DNA from: CAZCVI01 sp964502145
GTDB taxonomy: Bacteria > Acidobacteriota > Aminicenantia > UBA2199
Reading direction: 5' to 3'
Assembly: GCA_964502145.1 (NCBI GenBank)
Contig: CAZCVI010000032.1
Location: 1-64,000, forward strand
DNA: 64,000 bases
Made by a program: the position numbers and the translations under genes. Below the pieces are notes generated by a model. That model had not been told where the DNA came from. It saw only the letters and a list, made by a program, of their open reading frames with translations, and did no database searches. This document shows, one piece after another, positions 35,556-45,215 of the stretch (its first letter is position 1; each line of letters starts with the position of its first letter).

Positions 35556-38500
35556 AACCATTGCTGATATTAATAATCTTTCTGGCCTGTGTGTTTTTGG
35601 TCGGACCTATTTTACTGATCCCCGTCGGTCTCTATCTGATTGTCGGTATGGTCCTATTTTTTATTGGCACCAGGCCCGCTACCATGGGCACTAAAAGTAT
35701 TCTGCGTCGCTGTCAGCAGAAGTTGGTTTTTAAAGATGAGAGTATTGATGTGACCTTGGACGCCTTTGCCCAGCAGGTTCCCCCCATTGTTGAGAAAGGT
35801 GACCCCTGGAATATCGTGCTGGTGATTGACAAATCCAGCAGCATGATGGGTACAGCCCTTGGCAATGCCAAAATAGCCGCTAAAAATCTCATCTCTTCCA
35901 CCCCCAATGATTTTAAATACGCCATTGTCGAGTTCCAGCATTTTGCCCATATCCGTTCCCAGCTCACTTCCAATACCATTAAATTAAAACTCATGATCAA
36001 CCGCCTCTTTGCAGAAGGAGGAACAGCCATTCATGAAGGATTAACCCTGGCCAGCCAGGTACTGAAGCACCAGACGACCCCAGACAAGAAGAATGCCATT
36101 ATCCTCCTCTCCGATGGGGGTAGCGCCCATGAACCCGCACTTAAAGAAGCCAATAACTTAAAAGATCAAGGGGTGGTGATTTATACCATTGGTCTGGGGG
36201 CCTGCGATGAAGAACTCATGGAAAAAATCGCCTCCGATAGCGAAAAATACTTCTATGCCCGCAGCCCTCAGGAACTTAAAACTCTCTATCACACCATTGG
36301 CCGTATCATTCAAAATGCCAGGGGCAAAGAGGTCGAGATCACCGAGTATCCCAATGTTAAAGAGGCTCCCTTTCATGTATTTGGTTGGGGTGACATCCAA
36401 CCTTCCACCTTTGACAGCAGCGGTGTTGCCAGTCAATCCCTGGCCGTGGAATGGTATTTACCCGCTTTGCAGAACGAGCAGGTGAGTCTAAATTATCGTC
36501 TGCTGTCCCGTTGTTATGGCTGGTATCGCGTCGCCAACCAGGGTGCCCAATTAAAATACAAGGACCAGGCTGGCAATTCCTATACTTTTACTTCCAATGT
36601 TGGCCCCTATGTGTTGATTATCCCCCGATTTTTTTTATGGCAGGTCTTCTGGGTTTTTCTTAATCCCCTTTTCTGGATGATCTTCAAGAAATGGGGTTGT
36701 AAAGCTGAAGATGTCAATCCGTTGCCCGTGTATGAGCAACCCCAACCCCTGCCTATCCCGCAACCCGAGTTGCTCCCCAAGCTCAATTCCCCTTTCAAAT
36801 TATCTGTTTGTCCCACCCTTGCCCTTGGTGTGGGTTACGGTGGCATTAATGCCATCACCCATCTCAAGCGGCTGTTGTGGGAACATAATGAGGATAGTGA
36901 AGTCGCCAATAAAGTCTCTTTCGCCGTTCTGGATACCGTCAACCCGTGGTTTGCCGATTTAGTCAAAAGCGGCCATATCCATCTTGAACCCACCGAAAAA
37001 ATAAATATCCATGCCCCCGTGTCCGCTTTTATCCGCGCCGAAGCAGACAGGGAGGAACCCCGTTCGGAATACAACTGGTTGTTGGCCAGACAAAAACGCG
37101 CCGAAGGCATCGAGTATGATACCGGATTCGGTTCCAATTTGGCGCGCAGTATCGGTCGATTGATGGTGCTCAGCCACAGGGAAGACCTCCAGGGCGGCAT
37201 CGATTCCAGTAGCCATCCAATAAATCTCAAAACCCTCATCCAGGAACTCCAGCAAAAAAACCAGGGTGAAACCCAACAAATTTGTATCGCCGGGACTCTC
37301 GGTGGCGGCACTTCCAGTGGCGCGATTGCCGAATTGTGCTACACCATCAGGCGAATACTGGAAGAATTACATATTGATGGTGTCGGTATCACTCTTTTTC
37401 TAATGGATGATCAGGTGGATCTCGACGATCCCCGTCGCGACCTCAAAAAACCCGTGGTCCAGGCCAATCGGGATGGTTTTATCAATGAATTGGCCAGACT
37501 GTATACCGCCCGGGCCAACCGCTACTCCCCGCTCCCCGGTGAACCCGGAGTCAGTCGTTGGTTTGATTCCATTGTTTTCGTGGACAAAAAGCCCAATACC
37601 ACCAACACCTTTGATTTGTATCCACAGTGCGGTATGTTAATGTATTCCTGGGCCGTTGAAAAAGAGTTTCGCGATTTGCTCCAAAAAAATACCCGTTACA
37701 TTTTCGACGGCTTGCTGGTGCATCGGTTTGAAGCCGATACCGATTTTTTCTTCAAGCGCACCCTGGAAAATTATTACTCCGTCCGGCTCCTTTTGACTAC
37801 CCTGGGTTATCATCTCCTGGGTATGGCACAAAACCAGGTTGACTATTCAGGTAAAAGTGTCGACCCAGAAAGTATGCGTACATACGTGGATGATGCCATT
37901 GATCTTTTTTATAAAAATCCCGGTTGGAAGAATTCGCTTCCCTTGTTATTGAAGCATAAAAATATGATCATTTCTCCCCAGCCACAGAATGTGTCCACAT
38001 TTTTAAGTAATCCCGATATGATGGCTGTAGTGGAAAGTTCCTCCCAGGACAGTGTCAATAAATTCCTCGATAATGAAGAGAGTGCCTTTGGTACACTCCT
38101 GTTGCGTTGGGTCGAGTGCCTCTTGAGCACTCATAAAGATCAGTCCATTATCACCCCCAGGGAAAAAAAGTTCCCCACCGTTTATTTCTCTCTTTTGCAA
38201 ATAAAGGCAAATCTGTTCAAGATAAGAGGCATTGTTGAAGGGGTTCCTGAAACAGCCGAGTATCTCTTAAAAAAGAGATGTTTGACTGCTGCCGAAATGT
38301 CTGCCCGGTATACCGTGGTGATTGAAGGGTGGATTAAAAAACTCGATCAGTGGTGGATAGTGTTGGGTGATGGCAATGAGCATCTCACCGGCACCTGTCG
38401 TGCGTTAAATCTCCTGTTAAACGATTTGGACAAATCCCTGCAATCCACCCGTGCCTATACCACCCCGGTTTTTATCTTTGATGATCGCGTGGCCGATGAA

Positions 38501-39454
38501 ATCTACCAGAAGTATTTTACTAAATTGGAACATCGAATTCTCGAACAAATGCACTGGCAGGTGGACCCAGAGTCCCGTAAAATTCGCTTTTTAATCGCAG
38601 CTAAAGAAAGTATAAAAACCTATTCTGTCGACCTGACCAATCCAGCCATGGCAGAAAATATATTCCAGGTCCTGCTTACCTTGCCCGCCTCTTTTGCAGC
38701 CAAGGAGAACCAGTGGCACGAAACCTCCATCCGCGAGATTCTGCAACTTACCCAGCGGGCCGGTCACGATGTCAGGGAAGATTATTTTGTGCCCCGTCTT
38801 TCCAAGGGCACCTTGCCCAATCTCCTCTATCTTGATCCTCTTATTGCCCAAAACTTGGATTCCAGTATTTCTGCTGGTTTGGAACGCTTGACCTTTGAAT
38901 CAAAAAATCCTTTGGTCGCCGGTTTTTTTAAATACAAACTCAATTATGAGGCAGTCAGTATTCGCACCCCCTTTGATCCAACCAAACTCCCCGTGTTTAT
39001 TTTTACCGAGGAGTGGAACTGTTACAATGCCCTCGCCTCCTATGGCAACATGGCCAATGCCGAACCCGTTACCCCCTATTACACCGTTGTGGCACTTTGC
39101 CGGGACATGAAAAAGTTTCTCGGTGCCATTCAAAAAGGCATAATGGAAAAACAGATCAAAGACGTGCAGGCCGAGTCCCGTCCGGTTTACCGGTTTTTCT
39201 CTGTAGATGTGCCCCGCAAGGAAAGTGATGATGATACCCTAATCGATTTGTTGCGCATGGTCACCGAATCCAAAGAATCCGATATCGAAGGAATACTAAC
39301 AGACGGTTACAATGAAACCCTCAAATTGGACCAAAAAACCATCAAAGCCCGTTTGACAAAAATTTCTATACCCCTATCGGACCATTTAAAGGACCAGTTG
39401 TTCCAATTAACCGCAGGCGCAACCGAATATTACAAGAACTTAACTGACAATTGA
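35552..39454 (+). CDS. Membrane-anchored VWA fused to tubulin-like GTPase (second)
   Basis: This 1300-residue protein overlaps the previous gene by four bases after AAGGAGG. It has two N-terminal helices (about 3-18 and 20-39) and a VWA domain with NIVLVIDKSSSMMGT (Asp93), Thr158 and IILLSDGG (Asp188), a complete metal site. A membrane segment lies at about 358-380. Then comes a tubulin-like domain with LALGVGYGGINAITHLKRLL (about 423) and G-box GTLGGGTSSGAIAEL (about 581-595). It has the same order as its neighbour, so the two are probably old paralogs, but the G-boxes differ (GGGTSSG against NGGVGSG). With helix pairs at the front, the VWA side could lie on either face of the membrane; topology needs testing. 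Confidence 0.88.
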   Translation: MKPLLILIIFLACVFLVGPILLIPVGLYLIVGMVLFFIGTRPATMGTKSILRRCQQKLVFKDESIDVTLDAFAQQVPPIVEKGDPWNIVLVIDKSSSMMGTALGNAKIAAKNLISSTPNDFKYAIVEFQHFAHIRSQLTSNTIKLKLMINRLFAEGGTAIHEGLTLASQVLKHQTTPDKKNAIILLSDGGSAHEPALKEANNLKDQGVVIYTIGLGACDEELMEKIASDSEKYFYARSPQELKTLYHTIGRIIQNARGKEVEITEYPNVKEAPFHVFGWGDIQPSTFDSSGVASQSLAVEWYLPALQNEQVSLNYRLLSRCYGWYRVANQGAQLKYKDQAGNSYTFTSNVGPYVLIIPRFFLWQVFWVFLNPLFWMIFKKWGCKAEDVNPLPVYEQPQPLPIPQPELLPKLNSPFKLSVCPTLALGVGYGGINAITHLKRLLWEHNEDSEVANKVSFAVLDTVNPWFADLVKSGHIHLEPTEKINIHAPVSAFIRAEADREEPRSEYNWLLARQKRAEGIEYDTGFGSNLARSIGRLMVLSHREDLQGGIDSSSHPINLKTLIQELQQKNQGETQQICIAGTLGGGTSSGAIAELCYTIRRILEELHIDGVGITLFLMDDQVDLDDPRRDLKKPVVQANRDGFINELARLYTARANRYSPLPGEPGVSRWFDSIVFVDKKPNTTNTFDLYPQCGMLMYSWAVEKEFRDLLQKNTRYIFDGLLVHRFEADTDFFFKRTLENYYSVRLLLTTLGYHLLGMAQNQVDYSGKSVDPESMRTYVDDAIDLFYKNPGWKNSLPLLLKHKNMIISPQPQNVSTFLSNPDMMAVVESSSQDSVNKFLDNEESAFGTLLLRWVECLLSTHKDQSIITPREKKFPTVYFSLLQIKANLFKIRGIVEGVPETAEYLLKKRCLTAAEMSARYTVVIEGWIKKLDQWWIVLGDGNEHLTGTCRALNLLLNDLDKSLQSTRAYTTPVFIFDDRVADEIYQKYFTKLEHRILEQMHWQVDPESRKIRFLIAAKESIKTYSVDLTNPAMAENIFQVLLTLPASFAAKENQWHETSIREILQLTQRAGHDVREDYFVPRLSKGTLPNLLYLDPLIAQNLDSSISAGLERLTFESKNPLVAGFFKYKLNYEAVSIRTPFDPTKLPVFIFTEEWNCYNALASYGNMANAEPVTPYYTVVALCRDMKKFLGAIQKGIMEKQIKDVQAESRPVYRFFSVDVPRKESDDDTLIDLLRMVTESKESDIEGILTDGYNETLKLDQKTIKARLTKISIPLSDHLKDQLFQLTAGATEYYKNLTDN

Positions 39455-39482
39455 AGAAGGAAATTTTTGCAGGAGTGATTCA

Positions 39483-39697
39483 TTGACACCCAAGGAACTG
39501 ATCGAATCGATTCAAAACTATACCAACAGGTTTTACAGTTACGATACCCTCTTGACTGCCAGAATAAGCTGATTGAGAAATTACAGGACCAGTTTAAAAC
39601 TGTAAAAGTGGTTCGGACCATTGCGGATATGGAAAATTTGAAGTCCTATAATTTTAATGTATTGATTGTGCAAAATGCCGATCAAATCATAAATTAA
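39483..39697 (+). pseudogene. Frameshifted, truncated copy of the 42307 gene
   Basis: A TTG seven bases after AGGAG starts a 29-codon reading frame (TPKELIESIQNYTNRFYSYD) that stops early. After a single-base shift near 39547-39551 the frame reads DCQNKLIEKLQD, then NFNVLIVQNADQIIN, before a TAA. These pieces align in order with the N-terminal 74 residues of the intact protein at 42307 (DCQNRLIGILEK, NFNVIIIQNTSQII). It is a decayed, truncated duplicate. It lies between the last tubulin-like gene and the VWA/NTPase gene. Confidence 0.8.
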
Positions 39698-39717
39698 CAA
39701 AAACCAAGGAATGAATC

Positions 39718-42291
39718 ATGAGGATGCTGATGAATAAGCAAATTGGATTAACCGGAAGGATGGAGAAAATGTGGATATTGACGAGATTTTTATTTTCTTT
39801 TTGGCTAATGCTGGGTTTATCGCAAGGTATTTTTACCCAGTCTGATGCTAGTATTGGAAAAAGTGGCAACTCAGGAAATCAAAAAGGATTGGAAATTGTT
39901 TTTGTGGTGGATGTCTCTTACAGTATGAAGAATCATTTAGGCTATGTATCTATTTTTATCGGAAAAATATTTGAGGATTTTGGGGACACGAAAGAAAAAA
40001 GTCCTTCGCAGGGAGAAGTCCCATCTAATGCAAACAGTTTCCACTTGATCACTTTTTCCGATTATGGCACTTACAAAGGCCCTGTAAAGAATATAGAGGC
40101 AGTTCGGGAAAAATTAGCTGAGGAAATTGAAGAAACCAAAGCCGAGGTTAAAAGAAAATCTGAGGACGAGGAGAAGATAAAAAATGATAACAAGCCGAAA
40201 ACACCTTACTTACGCCAAAATACTTACCCAAAACAAGGTTTGTGGGAAGTTCTTACTCTGATTGAAAAAAACTTTATCACAAAACGTGGAGTGGTAATGT
40301 TCTTTAGTGATGGAGAAGATAGCCGGATTTATTCAAAAAAATGCAAAGAAGGAATTGAAGAACTTGATGACCTTAAGGTTCCAGTTGATGCCCTAAAAAA
40401 TCTTGGGTTCAATGTATTTAGTATTTTTGTGGATACAAAGGATAAAAATTTTGTCTGCCCCAAAAGAATGGAAAAAATCGGAGAGTATGGAAATGGTTTT
40501 TATACGATAGACAAAAAATTCACGGATAATTATGAAACTTTCAAAAAAAATGTCAACTCGGTGGATTATAACAGTCCGGTTTTATTTAATGATCATTTAA
40601 AAGATAGAAAGGAGTGGGAAAGAAAATTTAAAATTGCAGGCAGCTCGAAAGGAACAAAAACGAAATGGCCAAACGAATTAGGAGAAAAATTATCTTTTGA
40701 GCGGGTTATTTCCCAAATGTTCCGCACTCTAAATAGTGATTGGGCTCGTAATCTTGAATTCCACAATAGATATTATGAATCAAAAATTCGAACAATGTAT
40801 TGGATTTATGGAATAGTAATTTTTATAATTTCACTTTTAACATTTTTTTTGATTGGCGTTTTGATGAAAAGAAAAAAAACAGATGATATAGAAGAAAATA
40901 AAGAGCCTTTGAACATGTTATGGGGGAAACTGATTCCTAATGACAAAGAATTTAAGACAATCAATTTAAGTGAAGTGAAGCCTAATCTGGGAATCGAGTT
41001 AGGTAAAAATTTCCCAGTTCTAAAATTTGCTCCTTATAACTATAAAGATAAAAAAGCGATAAAAATAGACTATGATGAAAAAAATTGGCGTATTAGATTT
41101 ATTTATAAAAGGAGTAGGGGCTTTCGTATGGCCCACCATATAGATAAAGATACTGACTCTATAAAAATCTTTTCCGCACATGATGAGAATATTTCCTGTA
41201 CCTTTAAGTATGAATTTTTGCAGAAGTTTTCGATCGGATGCTGTCAAGCAGTTTATAAGTCAGATGAATTCAAAGGACGTGAGGATATTGTTGAATGCAT
41301 CAAAAACAATTTTTTGGATAATCTGGATTGCCATAACTATCTAATATCAGGAATGGGGAATGCAGGCAAAACTTCTCTCCTCAAGCATCTATTTAATGTT
41401 GCACTGGAAGAGAACGAAAAGATAAAAAAAGATTATGACATTGCCTTTGTGGCATATAATAAGAATGTTCACAAAACCTTTACTATTTTTGAAACTGAAA
41501 TTTTTGACCAATTGCCGAAAGTCAATAAGAGACCAAAAAAACTAATATTGATTGATGAGTATGATAAAGTTTTAAAAGAGTTTGATCAAGAATTTCCTAA
41601 TTTCCTTAGTAAATACAACGTAAACAATGAATACTATTATATATTTGCTGGTCGTAAAGGTAAATTAATGTTAGACACTGAAGATTTACTGCGTTATATT
41701 CCAAAATATACACATTTTATAACACTGGGTAGTCTTGATACTGCAGAATCTATTGCCAAGAACGATTATCAAAGAGCTGTTGATTTTCTTGAAAATATTT
41801 TAAAGCAAATTGGGTTTCCCAGTCACACAATAAGTCGTGAAGTGCGTGAGCGAATCGTGATTTATTCAAGCGGTTTCCCAGCACTGATTAAAGAGATTCT
41901 TTTAAAAATACTGACAGAGTGGCAAGATAAATATTTTTTGCACCCAATTAAAGGCAGAAATGTAGAAGAAAGCGCGGCTAAGATAAAGAAAAAGATGCAG
42001 GATTTTTTATTAGATCGTGTAGTAGATTATGAGGACAAAATATATCCAGACAAGAACAAGGTACCCAAGGTGGAGGTGACAATAAGTGAGATATTAAAAA
42101 TTATCCGTACCGATTTAAAAGATGTATCGGAAATGGGAACAATTGTCAACGCATTAAGTGTGGCCATTGAAACAGATATCATTGAGGCACGTAAAATAAA
42201 TGCAACCAAGAAACTGGAACTTTTGCAAGAAATGGGGTTTGTGGCAATTGTTGATGAAAAAATTATTCGACTCCCGGCAATTCTTTATTAA
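39718..42291 (+). CDS. Exported VWA / transmembrane / P-loop NTPase
   Basis: This 857-residue protein has a signal or anchor segment at about 18-38, then a VWA domain with LEIVFVVDVSYSMKN (Asp65, DxSxS intact) and VVMFFSDGEDS. A membrane helix lies at about 360-383. The cytosolic NTPase has Walker A GMGNAGKTSLLKHLF (about 545-559) and Walker B KLILIDEYDK (about 607-616). A winged-helix-like end follows (about 780-857). The ATPase resembles STAND/AAA-type switch NTPases of the archaeal-ATPase kind. So a sensor module outside is joined to a signal NTPase inside. It is very AT-rich against its left neighbours, and the pair with 42307 looks like a separately acquired module. Confidence 0.82.
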   Translation: MRMLMNKQIGLTGRMEKMWILTRFLFSFWLMLGLSQGIFTQSDASIGKSGNSGNQKGLEIVFVVDVSYSMKNHLGYVSIFIGKIFEDFGDTKEKSPSQGEVPSNANSFHLITFSDYGTYKGPVKNIEAVREKLAEEIEETKAEVKRKSEDEEKIKNDNKPKTPYLRQNTYPKQGLWEVLTLIEKNFITKRGVVMFFSDGEDSRIYSKKCKEGIEELDDLKVPVDALKNLGFNVFSIFVDTKDKNFVCPKRMEKIGEYGNGFYTIDKKFTDNYETFKKNVNSVDYNSPVLFNDHLKDRKEWERKFKIAGSSKGTKTKWPNELGEKLSFERVISQMFRTLNSDWARNLEFHNRYYESKIRTMYWIYGIVIFIISLLTFFLIGVLMKRKKTDDIEENKEPLNMLWGKLIPNDKEFKTINLSEVKPNLGIELGKNFPVLKFAPYNYKDKKAIKIDYDEKNWRIRFIYKRSRGFRMAHHIDKDTDSIKIFSAHDENISCTFKYEFLQKFSIGCCQAVYKSDEFKGREDIVECIKNNFLDNLDCHNYLISGMGNAGKTSLLKHLFNVALEENEKIKKDYDIAFVAYNKNVHKTFTIFETEIFDQLPKVNKRPKKLILIDEYDKVLKEFDQEFPNFLSKYNVNNEYYYIFAGRKGKLMLDTEDLLRYIPKYTHFITLGSLDTAESIAKNDYQRAVDFLENILKQIGFPSHTISREVRERIVIYSSGFPALIKEILLKILTEWQDKYFLHPIKGRNVEESAAKIKKKMQDFLLDRVVDYEDKIYPDKNKVPKVEVTISEILKIIRTDLKDVSEMGTIVNALSVAIETDIIEARKINATKKLELLQEMGFVAIVDEKIIRLPAILY

Positions 42292-42306
42292 TACATAGGA
42301 GGTAGC

Positions 42307-43086
42307 TTGAAGGCAAATACATTAATTGAATCATTGGAAAAAGATGGGTATAGTTATTACTGTTATTTTACCCCGATTGATTGTCAAAACCGATTGATTG
42401 GGATATTGGAAAAAGAAATTCAGGATGTTGGGATTGCTCGTAATAAAGAAGAATTATGTGCATTAAATGTAGATAATTTTAATGTGATAATAATTCAGAA
42501 TACCAGTCAAATAATTTGTCAGTTGGACATATCTATCATTGAAAGGTTGGTAAATAATGTGAAACCTGTTTTGTTGTTTTTCAATGAAAATCCTTGCACT
42601 GAAATGAATGGTGACAAATATGATGATTGGTGTATGATTCTAAAGAATTCACCAAATTTAATAAAAATTACGGATATCTCGGAATGCCTGGGTGAGCCTA
42701 TTTGTGCAGCTCATTCAAAAAAAAATTTCATCATCCGTTTTGTTTCTGAACTTCAATTAAGAATAAAAATTTTAATGAATCCTCCCTGGTCAGTTAATAA
42801 AATTATTGTTGACTTTATTATTTTACTTTTAATTATGAGTATACCTATTTCAATAATTTCGGATGGAAAAATTTTTCCGTTAATCGGAACTGCCGTTATT
42901 GTCTCTCCTATAAGTATTGCTTTGCTATATTTTATAATTGACGAGTATAGACGCTTAATAAAGGATAGTTGGATAAAATTTGTTTTTTTTATTTTATCAT
43001 TACTTAATTTATTATTTGGGCCCCGTATTATTGATTACATTATATATATTTACAGCTTTTTATTGTCATTAATAAAGTTGAAATGA
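42307..43086 (+). CDS. Membrane protein partner of the VWA/NTPase, unknown family
   Basis: This 259-residue protein begins at a TTG after AGGAGG. Residues 1-150 form an alpha/beta domain with a hydrophobic strand pattern (FNVIIIQNTSQI, VKPVLLFFNE) but no Walker A. Residues 165-255 hold about four membrane helices. I do not recognise the family. A decayed copy of its N-terminal half lies just upstream of the VWA/NTPase gene. That suggests this gene and the VWA/NTPase were duplicated or inserted as a pair. Like its neighbour, it is AT-rich. Confidence 0.65.
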   Translation: MKANTLIESLEKDGYSYYCYFTPIDCQNRLIGILEKEIQDVGIARNKEELCALNVDNFNVIIIQNTSQIICQLDISIIERLVNNVKPVLLFFNENPCTEMNGDKYDDWCMILKNSPNLIKITDISECLGEPICAAHSKKNFIIRFVSELQLRIKILMNPPWSVNKIIVDFIILLLIMSIPISIISDGKIFPLIGTAVIVSPISIALLYFIIDEYRRLIKDSWIKFVFFILSLLNLLFGPRIIDYIIYIYSFLLSLIKLK

Positions 43087-43135
43087 GAATAAACCAAAAT
43101 TAGACAATACGATTTGGTAAAATAGGAGGAAAAAA

Positions 43136-44143
43136 ATGGAAGCAGTGGGTAATGGGTTAAAATTTATTTTTACTTATGTTCTCTACCCTGGAATTTTACT
43201 GGGTTTATTTGTTTCAATCAGCATGTTGATTTACAAAATTGTGATGGATGCCAAGGACAATTATGAAAGAATACGGCGCATCGCCGCAGCCGCCTTGCCA
43301 GTTATATCCTTGGTTTTTCTCATCATAGTGGGAAATTCCAAGGACAGCGCGAATCTGAAAGAGTTCATGCAATCACTGGGTAATTTTTTCAAATTCTTGC
43401 TTGGGTTCATCATCGGTGTTGATATCATTGAGGCAGGACGGTATTTCCTTAAATCCAAAGAGGAGCTATGGCTTTCCATTTATGCCATATTCTTGTCCTC
43501 TGTTCTGTCCTTTTTCCTCTATATGTTTATGCTGGGAGGGTTGGGAAGCTTGCAATTTTTGTTGTTTGGGATAGTCTCAGCCGGGATTGTGCTAATCATT
43601 TTCCGTGGCTTACCAGGAATCAAAGAACCAGGGCTTTCAAAATCGTCAATGGTATTTCTTTTGATATTAAATCTGACGTTTCTTACTGCAACCATATTTT
43701 TGAGTGATTGGGTTTTCAAACCAGAGGCAGTTGATTCTACCCCTCAAGCTGTAACCACTCGCCCCTCCGCTGTTCAGAAACCCATTAAACAAGAATCACC
43801 TCCACTAAATGAAAAGGAAAAAGCATATATTAAATTACTAAAAACAGCCATTGAATCCGAAAATTGGAGTGAATTTAAGCGTTGCGTAAAAGAATTAAAA
43901 GCGATGGGTTCCTATCATAAAATACCTATCCCTCTTATTATTGATGCCTTAAGAAAAGTGTATCACTATGCAAATGAATCTTCTTATTATTCATCACATA
44001 CAGAAGCGTCTATCGAAGCTATTAATTTTTTTAGAAAAATGAAAGCAAAGGAAGCTTGCGCATTGTTAAGTCAGATTCAGGCCGAAGGTGGATATCTTTA
44101 TGAACATGCAAAAAATGCGACCAAAGAAATTTGTGGATATTAA
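43136..44143 (+). CDS. Six-helix membrane protein with helical C-terminal domain
   Basis: This 335-residue protein begins after AGGAGG. Six probable membrane helices (about 10-34, 45-66, 80-100, 110-134, 136-156 and 171-193) precede a Pro/Thr-rich linker (about 195-213) and a helical cytosolic end (about 215-335) of HEAT/ARM-like look. No family or active site was recognised. It is co-directional with 42307 (49-base gap) and 44203 (59-base gap). A role as membrane platform of the cluster is only a guess. Confidence 0.65.
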   Translation: MEAVGNGLKFIFTYVLYPGILLGLFVSISMLIYKIVMDAKDNYERIRRIAAAALPVISLVFLIIVGNSKDSANLKEFMQSLGNFFKFLLGFIIGVDIIEAGRYFLKSKEELWLSIYAIFLSSVLSFFLYMFMLGGLGSLQFLLFGIVSAGIVLIIFRGLPGIKEPGLSKSSMVFLLILNLTFLTATIFLSDWVFKPEAVDSTPQAVTTRPSAVQKPIKQESPPLNEKEKAYIKLLKTAIESENWSEFKRCVKELKAMGSYHKIPIPLIIDALRKVYHYANESSYYSSHTEASIEAINFFRKMKAKEACALLSQIQAEGGYLYEHAKNATKEICGY

Positions 44144-44202
44144 TGCAATGGCAGGCAAGAAAGAAATTACCGCAGGAACGTCAACAGAAGGAGAAGTGAT
44201 TA

Positions 44203-45210
44203 ATGAAGCGAAACAGAAACTCGAATAGGGGGTTTACCCTTGGTGAATTTGCACTGGTTCTTTTTGTGGTTTTTGCTGTGGGGTACTTTATCTATTCTGC
44301 CTTTCTGCAAAAAAAAGCCAATGAAACCAAAGACGTTGAAAAACCCAACTATAAATCCTTTACATCGAAATCCGGACTGGTGCCACTTAAAGTGGTCACA
44401 GCCAATCCAGGTGAAGTGGATATCTATACCAATCCTGATCTCGCGTCACGTTCCGGGAAAAAAGTGGGGTTCTTCGAGACCTTTTTTATTTTTAATAAAA
44501 AGGATGGTTTCTATCAAATCGGAACCGATCCTTTCTCTGAACAAACCCTTGGCTGGATCCGAAAAAACGATGGGATTTTATGGGACCATAGGGAAGCCCT
44601 GCAATTAAAGGTTAACCCCCATGCCCGCCCCATTTATATATGGGAAAACAAAGCGGATATCGGGCACAGGAGAAAAGTCGATTATACCCAGCGATTGGAT
44701 AATCCCAGAACCATTCAATATCCCATGTTGGAAGTGAATGGCGAAAATTACAAAATCGCTCTCACTTGGCAAACCTCCACCTGGGATGAACGGGGTGTGG
44801 CTACTGGCTGGACCTCACCCATTAAAACCCCACAAGATGCGACTGTCGTCTTTTACATCACCCGACACGAACTGGAAACAAGCATGGAAAAATTACTTAC
44901 CACTCTCAAAGAATTAAAAAACAAACCCTACTCCGACCACCCCATTATCCAGCTATTCAAAGAAGACCTTGGTCTTACTTTCGGCCAAGGTCTTAGCCTC
45001 GAAGATGAAAGCCTTGGCTTCTTAAAAAAAGTGGCTGGCGAAGCACCCCGGATGCCGGACGTGTTTAAAAAACTTCCCGGCGAGGTTCGCGGTGAATTCG
45101 AGAAAAATTGGCAAACCTTTATGCGCTTAAAAAACTTTTTGGAAAATCAAAACAATTGGGACAAACGAGGTGGTGGATGGATACCCATGGAACTGATACC
45201 CGGAAACTAG
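44203..45210 (+). CDS. Prepilin-like exported protein with SH3-like region
   Basis: This 335-residue protein begins after AAGGAG. The front has a short basic leader, then RGFTLGEFALVLFVVFAVGYF. The GFTLxE motif with a following hydrophobic helix is the type IV prepilin cleavage/methylation signature (Glu at +5). Residues about 55-125 look like a small beta-barrel (SH3-like) module with KVGFFETFFIF and LGWIRKNDGI. A charged helical tail ends it. No prepilin peptidase or pilus gene lies in the window, so the signal could also be a simple anchor. Next come the ABC genes. Confidence 0.7.
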   Translation: MKRNRNSNRGFTLGEFALVLFVVFAVGYFIYSAFLQKKANETKDVEKPNYKSFTSKSGLVPLKVVTANPGEVDIYTNPDLASRSGKKVGFFETFFIFNKKDGFYQIGTDPFSEQTLGWIRKNDGILWDHREALQLKVNPHARPIYIWENKADIGHRRKVDYTQRLDNPRTIQYPMLEVNGENYKIALTWQTSTWDERGVATGWTSPIKTPQDATVVFYITRHELETSMEKLLTTLKELKNKPYSDHPIIQLFKEDLGLTFGQGLSLEDESLGFLKKVAGEAPRMPDVFKKLPGEVRGEFEKNWQTFMRLKNFLENQNNWDKRGGGWIPMELIPGN

Positions 45211-45215
45211 AGATT

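Noticed and set aside
28308..39454. Cell-division FtsZ or plasmid TubZ
   Set aside because: The proteins are more than twice the usual length, have different front sequences and lack any division or partition neighbours.
44143..44199. 18-codon frame between two membrane-protein genes
   Set aside because: It starts at a TAATG overlap and ends just before the next start, so coupling is possible, but it has no other support and may be plain spacer.
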